Shown here: positions 7,418 to 15,942 of the stretch, piece by piece
Numbering within the stretch: the stretch's first letter is position 1
Layout: every line of letters begins with the position of its first letter
Assembly (NCBI GenBank): GCA_022792815.1
Contig: JAAWBS010000005.1
Coordinates: forward strand, 1 to 53,549
DNA length: 53,549 bases
Direction: 5' to 3'
Origin: Hungatella sp.
GTDB lineage: Bacteria > Bacillota > Clostridia > Lachnospirales > Lachnospiraceae
Translations under genes and position numbers: made by a program
The notes under the pieces: generated by a model
What the model was told of the DNA's origin: nothing
The model's database searches: none
What the model saw: the letters and a program-made list of their open reading frames with translations, nothing else

Positions 7418-10170
7418 TATTCGTCCTCCTGGCCGGAAGTCCCCGACTTGGATCCGGCCCCTTTATTTTTTGAATTCATATTAATGTAGTCGTAGATGTA
7501 AGCGATCTCACTGACCGGCAGTTCTACCTTGTAGTGGTTGGAGATGCCCTGAAAGCACTCTTTTACCTCTCCGATAAAATCCTGATGGTGTTCCTCAAAA
7601 TATTCCAGCCCCTCATAGTTCTCGATGGCGGTCTTGGTCACCAGCCGCTCCACCAGACAGCACAGGTGGACGTAGAGTCCGATCATGATCCTTCCCTCGA
7701 TTCTCTGCCCGGTGATCTTCTGGAGCCGTCTCACGGATTTCTCCACCTCGTCCAGCAGCTTGTCCGGGTTCAGGATGGTGATGTATCCCACCACATTGTT
7801 CAGGGTAAAGTTCTTGATCAGGTTCCGGTTAAATACCTCCAGCTGCCCCTCATCCAGGTATTCGGAGAATATGTCGTTCAGCTGTTCCGTGGCGCTCATG
7901 GAGATCATGTCCTCCAGAGGGATAAAGGGAACTCCCTGGATCTGGGGGTTGTACAGGCCGATGATGCATTTGACCCGGTACTGGTCGAAGACCTCGTCCC
8001 TGCTGCCGTTTCTCGCCAGACTCCGGTAATCACAGGCGATAAACTGTACCGGGATGGTGGCCTCGGAGATCTTTAACAGAAGCTCCTTTAACTGTTCCGC
8101 GATGTCCATGCCGTTGTCGCCGCTGAACAGGATGGCGTCTTCCTTCTGCACGTTGTTGATGACCCGCCAGGTACAGACGTTGTTCTCGCTGGCTCTCTGC
8201 AGGATGTCCTCGATGGCCATGTTGCTTAAGATCCCCAGGCCGATGTCCACCGCCAGGGCTGTGGAGATGTTGTTGATGATGCCGATGTTGACATTGGCCA
8301 GGTGCTTCATCTCCTGGTGAACCTGCTCTAAGCTTCCCATGTCCACCAGCAGGATGATGTTTTGGCAGGTCACATAGTACTCCATGTGGCGCTCCAGCGT
8401 CCCTGCGATGTCCTGGCACGCCATGTCCAGGGGCATGTCGATGGCGTCAAACACCTTTCTTCCGATGATCTGGTTGGCCGCGTCCGCGATGCTGGAGGCG
8501 GTGGAGTAGCCGTGGCTTAAGATGATCCCGGCTGTGGAGGCAAACCGGATCTTCTGGTTTTGGCTTCTGATGTTCAGGAGAAGCAGAAGCTGATTTAAAC
8601 TGTCCGGCTCGATGTCCAGGCTCTGTTTCACCGCACCGATGATCCTGGCCGCCACCGCCGATTCCTTCTCCAGGTTCTGTCCCACCATGGCCAGCAGGCT
8701 GTCCATGACCTGGCTGTTGTCCTTCTGCCACCGGGTGATGACGTGGTCTCCCCGGAGCTGGATATACAGACAGCGGGCCAGGAGATAGCTGTACTTTTTC
8801 GACAGGCTGATGCCGTAAGCTTCCCCGGCGCTGTCGAAGATCTGGTTGATCAGCTGCTCGTAAGTGCTGATCCTGGCGTTCACCAGCTTTCTCCCGTAGA
8901 TCAGGTAGTCATAGTAATCATTGGCATGGCGGTAACACCGGTTTAAAAGCTCCTCAAAGCTCATGGTGCCTTTCTGATAATCCTGATACTCGCTCAAGAT
9001 CAGCTGAAAATACTGGACCGTCTGTTCATGGGAGGCGGTCTTGGCGTAACTGCCCATGTGGACCATCCGCTCTTCCCTCTTGTCGGTCTCCAGCTTCAGA
9101 CCGGACATCATGTAGTCCGGCAGATGGTAGGTGCGGATCAGGATCCCGTCCCGGCTCTTCTCCAGATAAGCCCCGGCACAGCTGCTGGTGATGCAGGATT
9201 TCAGCTGGTCGATGTTATTTTCAAAGGGGTATTCCAGGATGCACTGGAACGCATTCTGGCTGATGCTCACATCCACCCCCATGCGCCTTCCTTCCCTCTT
9301 TAAGAAGGATACGGTCATCTCCTCCCTCTCGTCGGCGGTCCGCTCCATGAGAGAGGGAACGGGGATCACCATGGGAACCCGGCGGGTGAGGGCCTTAAAC
9401 ATAGCCTCCCCCGGCGGTCTTGAGGTGGCGAAAACCAGCCTGGCGTTGGAGCCAAAGGTCTTTCTCTCCCCCTGGACCGCTCTGTACTGTCCGGATATTA
9501 AGTAAGAAAAGATCAATTCCTGTCCTGTGGGTGAGAGACGGTCAATCTCGTCAAAAAACAGGATTCCGCCGTCAGCCTGTGACAGCCATCCTTTTCCGTC
9601 TCCTTCTCCGCAGAGATTTCCGGCAAATTTGTCTGTGTCCTGAGAATACTCGGTGCAGTCTATGGCGATGTACTGCCGCTCCTTTCCGATGACTCCCTCA
9701 TTCTTTCCATACTCAAACATCAGCCTGGAGAGAAAGGACTTGCCGGTGCCGTTGGCGCCGTACAGCAACACGGGCAGACCGTTGGGAGGGTAATGGATGG
9801 CGGCCTTTAACTGCTCCACACAGGCCCCGAGACTTAAGTGATGTCCCACTGCTTTCTGAAAATCTCTCTTGGATTCACCGCTTTGACATTTCAGAAGAAA
9901 TTCATCCAGACCCGAGAAGACGCAGCCGTCCAGACGGATCTGCCAGAACCGCTCGATGCCCCTTCGATGAAAAAAATACACGGGGCGGGAGTTGACCTTT
10001 ACAGCCTGCTTCTCCTTCACCAGCTCGTTGAGATACTGGCTGGCCAGATTTCTGGAGATGTTCAGGGCCTCGCTGATGTCATTGGCCGTAAAGCGCCGCA
10101 GATCTCTCAGGGAAAAATCTCTGCTGATCTTCTCCAGATAGCTGTATACCTCTTCCTTCGTGCTGAGCAT
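7417..10170 (-). CDS. LevR-like PTS operon regulator (HTH, AAA+, PRD, EIIA-Man-like, PRD), GAFTGA motif absent
   Basis: 917 residues from ATG 10170, which has AGGAGA 7 bases upstream; the open frame extends further but the extra residues look non-coding. Domains: helix-turn-helix (about 20-60), AAA+ ATPase with Walker A GANGTGKS (138-145) and Walker B ILFFDEID (203-210), PRD1 (about 430-530), an EIIA-Man-like domain with candidate phospho-histidine H553 (ILSHGYSTASS), and PRD2 (about 810-900). This is the LevR/ManR plan, in which PTS phosphorylation of the PRDs tunes activity. Odd point: the loop between Walker A and B, where sigma-54 activators carry GAFTGA, reads FAGNLCGEGDGKGW, and no convincing -24/-12 promoter lies upstream. 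It may act through another polymerase form, or indirectly. It heads the PTS operon. Confidence 0.9.
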   Translation of the reverse strand: MLSTKEEVYSYLEKISRDFSLRDLRRFTANDISEALNISRNLASQYLNELVKEKQAVKVNSRPVYFFHRRGIERFWQIRLDGCVFSGLDEFLLKCQSGESKRDFQKAVGHHLSLGACVEQLKAAIHYPPNGLPVLLYGANGTGKSFLSRLMFEYGKNEGVIGKERQYIAIDCTEYSQDTDKFAGNLCGEGDGKGWLSQADGGILFFDEIDRLSPTGQELIFSYLISGQYRAVQGERKTFGSNARLVFATSRPPGEAMFKALTRRVPMVIPVPSLMERTADEREEMTVSFLKREGRRMGVDVSISQNAFQCILEYPFENNIDQLKSCITSSCAGAYLEKSRDGILIRTYHLPDYMMSGLKLETDKREERMVHMGSYAKTASHEQTVQYFQLILSEYQDYQKGTMSFEELLNRCYRHANDYYDYLIYGRKLVNARISTYEQLINQIFDSAGEAYGISLSKKYSYLLARCLYIQLRGDHVITRWQKDNSQVMDSLLAMVGQNLEKESAVAARIIGAVKQSLDIEPDSLNQLLLLLNIRSQNQKIRFASTAGIILSHGYSTASSIADAANQIIGRKVFDAIDMPLDMACQDIAGTLERHMEYYVTCQNIILLVDMGSLEQVHQEMKHLANVNIGIINNISTALAVDIGLGILSNMAIEDILQRASENNVCTWRVINNVQKEDAILFSGDNGMDIAEQLKELLLKISEATIPVQFIACDYRSLARNGSRDEVFDQYRVKCIIGLYNPQIQGVPFIPLEDMISMSATEQLNDIFSEYLDEGQLEVFNRNLIKNFTLNNVVGYITILNPDKLLDEVEKSVRRLQKITGQRIEGRIMIGLYVHLCCLVERLVTKTAIENYEGLEYFEEHHQDFIGEVKECFQGISNHYKVELPVSEIAYIYDYINMNSKNKGAGSKSGTSGQEDE

Positions 10171-10434
10171 ATTCTGTCTCCTGTCTGAATGAAATTTCCT
10201 GGTACGTGTATCATTATATCGAATTTTTTTTAAATTTAAATAGTAATTTGTGCATTCCGCCACTTTTCCGCAGGATTCATCAATCTTTACAGGAGATTTG
10301 TGACAAAATTGCCACAATTCGACACTTGGCTCGACACTGAAACGCTGAACTTGTGATATACTTGGGATATAGATATGGATGTCCCCTCCGGAGAGGAGGG
10401 ACAGAGCCAGATGACAAAGAAAGGACAACGATCT
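10171..10434. promoter_or_regulatory. Divergent control region between the PTS operon and the HAD gene
   Basis: 264 bases separate the two divergent units. On the minus strand a TATAAT lies about 45 bases before the regulator start with a poor -35. On the plus strand TATACT lies at about 10358-10363. Possible protein sites are the inverted repeat TTGTG/CACAA (10298-10317) and two direct copies of TCGACACT (10319-10326, 10331-10338) one helical turn apart. The HAD leader contains a GTCCCCTC/GAGGGAC hairpin (about 10381-10402). Confidence 0.4.
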
Positions 10435-11256
10435 ATGAGTATAAAAAGAATCCGACTGGCGGCTTTAGATTTAGACGGGACGCTGCTCCATGGAGATAAG
10501 ACCATCTCCGATCACACGTTATCCGTCCTGAGAAGACTGATGGCAGAGGGTGTCCTGGTGGTACCCACTACAGGAAGGAACTTAGAAGGCTTACAGGACA
10601 ACATTCTGCAGATCCCCGGAATCTCCTACGCCGTCTGCTCCAACGGCGCTCAGGTATTCCGACTCCCGGAACGGAAACTGCTCTATGAGGCCGCCATCTC
10701 CTTAGAAGACGCTGTGGCCGCGATCCGATACCTCCAGACATTTCCTACCTTTCTCTATGTCCACACGGATGAGGGGATCTTTCGGACCGGAAACTGGCGG
10801 GATACGGATCTGAAAAAGCGTTTTCCCTTTGTCCGTTTCTGGGAAAATAATGTGGAGGACCTGCCGGGATTTCTGTCAGATAAGCAGCTTCCTGTCATCA
10901 AGATCGGGGTGTTTGTCCTGGATGACCAGATCTTTCAAATGTTTCTTCAAAAAGGAAGCCCCTTAGCCTCCCTCTCTCAGTTCCGCACCGGCCCCTGCAA
11001 CCTGGAGCTGAATGCCGTCAGGGCTTCCAAGGCCAAGGGCATCGAAGCCCTCTGCCGCCATCTGGACATGCCTATATCCCAGGTTCTGGCCATAGGGGAC
11101 AACCAGAATGACATCCCCCTGCTCCGGACGGCCGGAGTCTCCGTGGCCATGGGCAACGGCGAGGAGGATGTGAAGGCGGCGGCGAAGTTTGTCACAGGGA
11201 CCAATGAGGAGGACGGAGCGGCAGAGTTTCTCAGAAGATATTTCCGTTTTCCCTGA
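10435..11256 (+). CDS. Cof-type HAD-superfamily sugar/nucleotide phosphatase
   Basis: 273 residues. The HAD motif I nucleophile is D12 in ALDLDGT; motif II is the PTTGR segment at about residues 43-47; motif III lysine lies in RASKAKG; motif IV is IGDNQNDIPLL near residue 222. The cap arrangement and length fit the Cof/IIB subfamily, which dephosphorylates sugar phosphates and nucleotides in the cytoplasm. The start at 10435 has AAAGGA about 9 bases upstream; an ATG at 10411 is an alternative. It is divergent from the PTS operon, so a role in sugar-phosphate detoxification is possible but not shown. Confidence 0.88.
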   Translation: MSIKRIRLAALDLDGTLLHGDKTISDHTLSVLRRLMAEGVLVVPTTGRNLEGLQDNILQIPGISYAVCSNGAQVFRLPERKLLYEAAISLEDAVAAIRYLQTFPTFLYVHTDEGIFRTGNWRDTDLKKRFPFVRFWENNVEDLPGFLSDKQLPVIKIGVFVLDDQIFQMFLQKGSPLASLSQFRTGPCNLELNAVRASKAKGIEALCRHLDMPISQVLAIGDNQNDIPLLRTAGVSVAMGNGEEDVKAAAKFVTGTNEEDGAAEFLRRYFRFP

Positions 11257-11502
11257 ATTCCCTCCACACGTTCTCAAAAAAGTCGTCAGTCTCCGGGATA
11301 GGCCTGGCCTCATAGGACGGCCCTGACGCCGGCACCGTCATGTCCGGCACCGCCTTTTTCACCTGCCCGATGCCGCCTGTCATACGGGCCACACCGAAGA
11401 AAGGATGTTCATCGGGAACATAGTTCCCCCGTCAAAGGGCCTGGTCACATGGGTGCTGACATAAGGATTGCCCATGGTGAGGTCGACCATATCCATGCCC
11501 CA
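11231..11502 (-). pseudogene. Remnant of an NADH:flavin oxidoreductase (old yellow enzyme family)
   Basis: Minus-strand reading gives GMDMVDLTMGNPYVSTHVTR followed by PFDGG in one frame. The family sequence continues in a second frame as NYVPDEHPFFGVARMTGGIG, then QVKKAVPDM, and ends with a TGA at 11233-11231. Joining them needs one extra base in a run of G near 11432, so a one-base deletion has broken the frame. The N-terminal TIM-barrel strands are missing: the AI-2E permease gene ends at 11586. What remains is an internal piece of a 2,4-dienoyl-CoA reductase/OYE-type flavoenzyme. Its 3' end overlaps the last 26 bases of the HAD gene on the other strand. Confidence 0.75.
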
Positions 11503-11585
11503 ATACTATAGCGGCACTCTGCTTTTACTCTAACACAAAACGCCTCCTTTTGACATGGCTTTCCATTGGGAAAAATATACTTTTT

Positions 11586-12653
11586 TCACCCCTCTGTCCC
11601 GAATTCTTTTACCACCAAAAGCCCCACAGGCCCCAGGATAAATCCCAGAAGCCCAAACAGCTGCAGGCCCACGTACACGGAAGCCAGAGTCTCTAAGGGG
11701 GTCAGCCCCACCCGGTCTGCCATCAGCCTGGCTTCCAGGATCTCCCTGAGAAAATAACACACCAGGTAGATTCCAAACACCGCCAGTCCCCGCCCCCATC
11801 TCCCGCGAAGAAAGCAGACCAGGGCCCAGGGGATTAAGACGGTGCCTGTCCCGAACACAGGCAGGGCATCCAGAACACCCAGCCCGGCCCCGGCCAGGAT
11901 GTAGTAGGGATTGCCCAGAAAGAAAAAGCCGGCCGTACACACCAGTGCCGTCAGAACCATGATGATGCCTTGAGTCCGCACATAGGCATTGCCAACGTTT
12001 CTCAGAAGACCGATGATTCTGGCAAATTCTTCCCGGTAAAGGGATTCCTCCATCTTCTCCTTCCACAAATCCATCTCTTGAAGGAACAACATGACTCCCA
12101 CCACATACAAAACCGTGACGATGCAGAAATTGATGCAGCATCTGGCCATGGTGACAGAGTTTCCCATGAGATAGGGCATGGTATCCTGCCTTACACTGGC
12201 GCCCATGCTCCTTATCATATCCCTTGCCACACGGACCATGGTGTCCTGTCTGAGAGACAGAGCTTCCTCCACTGTCCTGCAGGCACCGGTCAGGCATATG
12301 TCCAGCTGCTCCACCCACCAGGGCAGGCTGTCAGCCAGCAAAACCAGCTCCTGGTACAGCTTCCTTCCCCCAAAATAGACCAGCAGTCCCGCCGCTCCCC
12401 CAAAAGCCGCCAACTCCGCCAGCCCCACCACCCCCGGGGAGATGCCAAACCAGCGTCCCCGCACCTGAATCCTCAGTCTTTCGGCCAGAGCACAGGCCGA
12501 CGGTTTCAGCACCAGCGCGGTCAGCCAGGCAAATAAAAAAGGAGCCGTAAGGGGGAGCAGATAGTGAAACACGCCGTACACCACCCCAGTCACCGCTCCG
12601 ATTCGAAGCCATCTTCTCAGCTTTTTATCTTCCCGCATATTCATCACCTTCAC
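11586..12653 (-). CDS. AI-2E family transporter / YtvI-like integral membrane protein
   Basis: 355-residue polytopic membrane protein of the AI-2E exporter (YdiK/YtvI) family. It has an N-terminal hydrophobic hairpin (about residues 15-50), a long central extracytoplasmic region, then a cluster of helices with NPYYILAGAGLGVLDALPVFGTG at about 250-272, the family's conserved segment, and a C-terminal GLLGFILGPVGLLVVKEF. In Firmicutes one branch (YtvI) is linked to sporulation and others to small-molecule or cation export; the substrate is not decidable here. Three closely spaced ATGs (12653, 12644, 12638) are possible starts, each with a weak GGTG-type site; the longest is reported. Confidence 0.82.
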   Translation of the reverse strand: MKVMNMREDKKLRRWLRIGAVTGVVYGVFHYLLPLTAPFLFAWLTALVLKPSACALAERLRIQVRGRWFGISPGVVGLAELAAFGGAAGLLVYFGGRKLYQELVLLADSLPWWVEQLDICLTGACRTVEEALSLRQDTMVRVARDMIRSMGASVRQDTMPYLMGNSVTMARCCINFCIVTVLYVVGVMLFLQEMDLWKEKMEESLYREEFARIIGLLRNVGNAYVRTQGIIMVLTALVCTAGFFFLGNPYYILAGAGLGVLDALPVFGTGTVLIPWALVCFLRGRWGRGLAVFGIYLVCYFLREILEARLMADRVGLTPLETLASVYVGLQLFGLLGFILGPVGLLVVKEFGTEG

Positions 12654-12893
12654 CCTAATCTTTGCGGTTATTATGGCGGCAGCGAAACCATTCCATTCAC
12701 GGTTCTCCTGTCATTTTCTGCCTTTTGTCCGTCTGTGAGAAGCTCTGTCACTTTAAACTTATGCATTTATGCTCTGATAAATCAATCTATTCTTGCCATT
12801 TCTCTTCCCTTGTGCTATATTTAACAGATGAAATGATACCCGGCGGGCAAAACACCCTTTGCCCCAACCTCATTACATATATGGGAGGAAATT

Positions 12894-13670
12894 ATGGTAG
12901 AGAAGTGGGATATCACCATTCCGGAACTGAGCGGCAGCGAAACCCGGCGGGCTTACCTCTATCTTCCGGACTATTACAACGACAACACCGAAGAGCGCTA
13001 CCCCGTTCTTTACATGTTTGACGGTCACAACGTATTTTTTGATTCCGATGCCACTTACGGCAAATCCTGGGGGATGAAAGAATTCATGGATCAGCACCGG
13101 GTTCCCCTGATCATCGCCGCCGTGGAGTGCAATCACAGCCCCAGTCACGGAAGGCTGAAAGAATATTCTCCATACTCGTTTCGGGATCCCCGATTCGGTC
13201 ATATCCCCGGCTGGGGAAAGATCACCATGGACTGGTTCGTCCACAAGTTCAAGCCCGAGATCGACGCCAATGTCCGGACGCTTCCCGACCGGAAACACAC
13301 CTATATCGCAGGCAGCTCCATGGGCGGTCTGATGAGTCTTTATGGGCTGTTGGAGTACAACCAGTATTTTTCCAAGGCAGCGGCGTTATCACCTTCTCTG
13401 TGGGTGGACCCAGACCGGCTCTCCAGTCTGATCTGTCATGCCAGGCTTCACCCTGACACCACTTTGTACATGGATTACGGCTCCGAGGAGTTTCAGAACC
13501 ATTCCAATGTGATCCGCAGCTTCGGAAAGATCACCCAGCTGCTTTTAGAGCGGCAGATTTATCTCAGCTGCAGGATCGTCCCGGGAGGCACCCACTGTGA
13601 GGCAAGCTGGGAGCAGCAGATCCCGTTTTTCATGGATACGTTTTTCTATGAACGGCATCACCAAAAATAG
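12894..13670 (+). CDS. Alpha/beta-hydrolase putative esterase (first of two)
   Basis: 258 residues of the putative-esterase family (esterase D/IroE-like fold). The nucleophile S142 sits in the GSSMGG elbow, preceded by YIA. The N-terminal strands (RAYLYLPDYYND, VLYMFDGHNVFFD) and the late GGTHCEASWEQQIPFF segment, with the probable catalytic histidine, complete the fold. There is no signal peptide, so it is probably cytoplasmic. GGAGG lies 5 bases before the ATG. It is followed after 14 bases by a second esterase and then an ATP-grasp gene on the same strand, suggesting a three-step pathway. Substrate unknown. Confidence 0.85.
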   Translation: MVEKWDITIPELSGSETRRAYLYLPDYYNDNTEERYPVLYMFDGHNVFFDSDATYGKSWGMKEFMDQHRVPLIIAAVECNHSPSHGRLKEYSPYSFRDPRFGHIPGWGKITMDWFVHKFKPEIDANVRTLPDRKHTYIAGSSMGGLMSLYGLLEYNQYFSKAAALSPSLWVDPDRLSSLICHARLHPDTTLYMDYGSEEFQNHSNVIRSFGKITQLLLERQIYLSCRIVPGGTHCEASWEQQIPFFMDTFFYERHHQK

Positions 13671-13684
13671 AAGGAGGCTTTTGG

Positions 13685-14437
13685 ATGGAAGTCCAATATT
13701 TTAAAGATTACAGTCCCGCTCTGGATCGGGACATGGAGTGTAAGGTCTACGGCCACGGAGGCCGGCCGGTCCTGTTCATTCCCTGTCAGAACGGAAGATT
13801 TTTTGACTTCGAAAATTTTCATATGGACAGTGTCTGGGCACCCTGGATCGATTCCGGGCGGGTGATGGTGTTCGCCATCGACACTCTCGACGAGGAGACC
13901 TGGTCCAACAAGGGGGGAGACCCGGGCTGGCGCATCTGGCGGCATGAACAGTGGATGCGCTACATCACCGACGAGATGGTCCCCTTCATAAAATATATAG
14001 TCAATGAGCGAAACGGCAGGGACAGCTATCCCGGCATCATCGTCTTCGGATGCAGTCTGGGAGCCACCCATGCTGCCACCTTATTCTTCCGCCGCCCGGA
14101 CCTTTTTGACGGTCTTCTGGCTCTCAGCGGAATCTATACCGCCGATTACGGGTTTGACGGATTTATGAATGATCTGGTCTACCACAACTCGCCGATTCAT
14201 TTTCTTCCCAACATGGCCCTGGACCATCCCTATATCCGGATGTACAACGAGAGAAAAGCCATCATCTGTGTAGGGCAGGGGCCCTGGGAGATTCCCGATT
14301 CCACCAGGCAGCTTCAGCAGATTATGGAGAGCAGGGGCATTCACATGTGGGTCGATTACTGGGGATTTGACTGCGCCCACGACTGGTCCTGGTGGTATAA
14401 GCAGGTAACCTACTTTGTTCCATATATACTGGAATGA
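13685..14437 (+). CDS. Alpha/beta-hydrolase putative esterase (second of two)
   Basis: 250 residues. The nucleophile S124 lies in a GCSLGA elbow; the probable histidine is in the C-terminal FDCAHDWSWW segment, and an aspartate may come from the FAIDTLDEETW region or later loops. Aromatic residues are frequent (repeated W and Y), unlike the first esterase, so this is not a recent duplicate. AGGAGG lies 7 bases before the ATG. Many relatives are annotated esterase family or DUF-type hydrolase, without a known substrate. It lies between the first esterase and an ATP-grasp ligase. Confidence 0.82.
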   Translation: MEVQYFKDYSPALDRDMECKVYGHGGRPVLFIPCQNGRFFDFENFHMDSVWAPWIDSGRVMVFAIDTLDEETWSNKGGDPGWRIWRHEQWMRYITDEMVPFIKYIVNERNGRDSYPGIIVFGCSLGATHAATLFFRRPDLFDGLLALSGIYTADYGFDGFMNDLVYHNSPIHFLPNMALDHPYIRMYNERKAIICVGQGPWEIPDSTRQLQQIMESRGIHMWVDYWGFDCAHDWSWWYKQVTYFVPYILE

Positions 14438-14499
14438 TAAAACAGCTTTTGCCCACGCCGGCTCAGAATCAAGCATACATACAGAGAAGGGAACGAGTC

Positions 14500-15693
14500 A
14501 TGAAAAATTTTATCTTTATTTCCCCTAATTTCCCTGCCAACTACTGGCAGTTCTGCCGGGAGCTGAAAAACAACGGCATGAATGTCCTGGGCATCGGAGA
14601 CCAGCCCTATGAGGAGCTGACCGATGACCTGAAAGGCAGCTTAGATGAATACTATAAAGTGAGCGATCTGGAGTGCTATGATGAGGTATACCGGGCCGTG
14701 GCATTCTTCATCTTCAAGTACGGCCCCATCGACTGGCTGGAGTCCAACAACGAATACTGGCTGGAGCAGGATGCCAGACTGCGGACGGATTTCCATATCA
14801 CCAGCGGCTTCCAGACAGAGGATATGCCCCGGATCAAATTTAAATCCGGGATGAAGGAATTTTATAGAAAGGCCGGCATCCCGGCGGCCCGCCATCACAT
14901 GGTGGACACCCCGGAAGGCTGCCTGGAATTTATCAGAGAAGTGGGGTATCCGGTGATCACCAAGCCGGACAACGGAGTGGGGGCCTCCCACACTCACAAG
15001 CTCTCCACCGACAAGGAGCTTATGACCTTTCTGGAGCAGAGAGATCCGGAAGTGTCATTCATCATGGAGGAGTTTGTGGACGCAGAGATCAACTCCTACG
15101 ATGCCATCATCGACGCCGACGGCAATCCGGTGTTTGAGACCGGCAATGTAACTCCCCACTCCATCATGGACATCGTCAACAACGCGGACAATTCTGTCTA
15201 CTACATCGTGAAAGAGCTGGCTGAAGACACCCGAGCCGCAGGCCGGGCCGCCGCAAAAAGCTTCGGCGTAAAGAGCCGTTTCGTCCACTTTGAATTTTTC
15301 CGCCTTCTGAAGGATCACGAGGGTCTGGGCAGAAAAGGCCGGATCATCGCCCTGGAGGTCAACATGCGCCCCTGCGGCGGTTTTACCCCTGACATGATTA
15401 ATTTCGCCCACAATACCAATGTGTACAAGATCTGGGCCGACATGATCGCCTTCGGTCACTCCACCGTTTTGGCGGGCAAACATGCCTACTGCGCCTTTGC
15501 GGGTCTTCGGGACGGGAAAGATTTTGTCATGAGTCATGAGGATATTATGGAGACTTACGGCGAGAATATCAAGATGGTGGACCGGCTCCCTGACGTGTTA
15601 TCCGCTGCCATGGGCAACCAAATGTATGTGGCTGTGTTTGACACCAAACGGCAGCTGGACTCCTTCTACAAAAACGTGTTGAGATGCAGATAG
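14500..15693 (+). CDS. ATP-grasp domain ligase
   Basis: 397 residues from ATG 14500 (AGAAGGGA about 9 bases upstream). The N-terminal Rossmann-like preATP-grasp domain begins FIFISPNFPANYWQF. The ATP-binding part follows, with YPVITKPDNGVGASHT at about residues 149-164, FIMEEFVD at about 187, HFEFF at about 265, and a metal-binding ALEVNMRPCGGF at about 285-296. This matches the carbamoyl-phosphate-synthase-like/biotin-carboxylase-like ATP-grasp group, which forms an acyl-phosphate and then an amide or ester bond. It is the third gene of an esterase-esterase-ligase operon, so a small conjugate built here and trimmed by the esterases is a reasonable guess. No carrier protein or precursor peptide is visible. 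Confidence 0.88.
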   Translation: MKNFIFISPNFPANYWQFCRELKNNGMNVLGIGDQPYEELTDDLKGSLDEYYKVSDLECYDEVYRAVAFFIFKYGPIDWLESNNEYWLEQDARLRTDFHITSGFQTEDMPRIKFKSGMKEFYRKAGIPAARHHMVDTPEGCLEFIREVGYPVITKPDNGVGASHTHKLSTDKELMTFLEQRDPEVSFIMEEFVDAEINSYDAIIDADGNPVFETGNVTPHSIMDIVNNADNSVYYIVKELAEDTRAAGRAAAKSFGVKSRFVHFEFFRLLKDHEGLGRKGRIIALEVNMRPCGGFTPDMINFAHNTNVYKIWADMIAFGHSTVLAGKHAYCAFAGLRDGKDFVMSHEDIMETYGENIKMVDRLPDVLSAAMGNQMYVAVFDTKRQLDSFYKNVLRCR

Positions 15694-15842
15694 GAAGCGT
15701 TCATATTTTATTCAAAAATCATTCAAAAACCTTTTACATAAAGAACATGGTTTCTTCATGATTCCTGCGTATACTATAACCATCAACAACAGTTGATAAC
15801 GCCAATGCAAAAGGTGCTTTAAAGATTTTTTTCATAATACTC

Positions 15843-15936
15843 GAGCTGGTAAATTTAATTTATCAGCTCTCCTCCCTTTTATCCCTTAATTTTGTAAAAG
15901 ACCGACACCATCCCCCATAACCGGTGTCGGTCTTTT
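15843..15936. terminator. Two hairpins, the second a strong bidirectional terminator
   Basis: First, a near-perfect palindrome with GAGCTG/CAGCTC ends (15843-15869) is followed by a pyrimidine stretch. Second, AAAAGACCGACACC pairs with GGTGTCGGTCTTTT (15896-15936), with T runs on both strands. They separate the ATP-grasp operon (plus) from the convergent symporter gene (minus). Confidence 0.88.
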
Positions 15937-15942
15937 GCGTGT

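Noticed and set aside
10171..10428. 86-residue N-terminal extension of the LevR-like protein
   Set aside because: The extension covers the promoter area and has no family similarity; ATG 10170 has a proper ribosome binding site and begins the HTH domain.
10171..10434. Catabolite (cre) site near TGAAACGCTGAA
   Set aside because: The spacing does not fit the cre consensus: one base is missing between the AA and CG parts.
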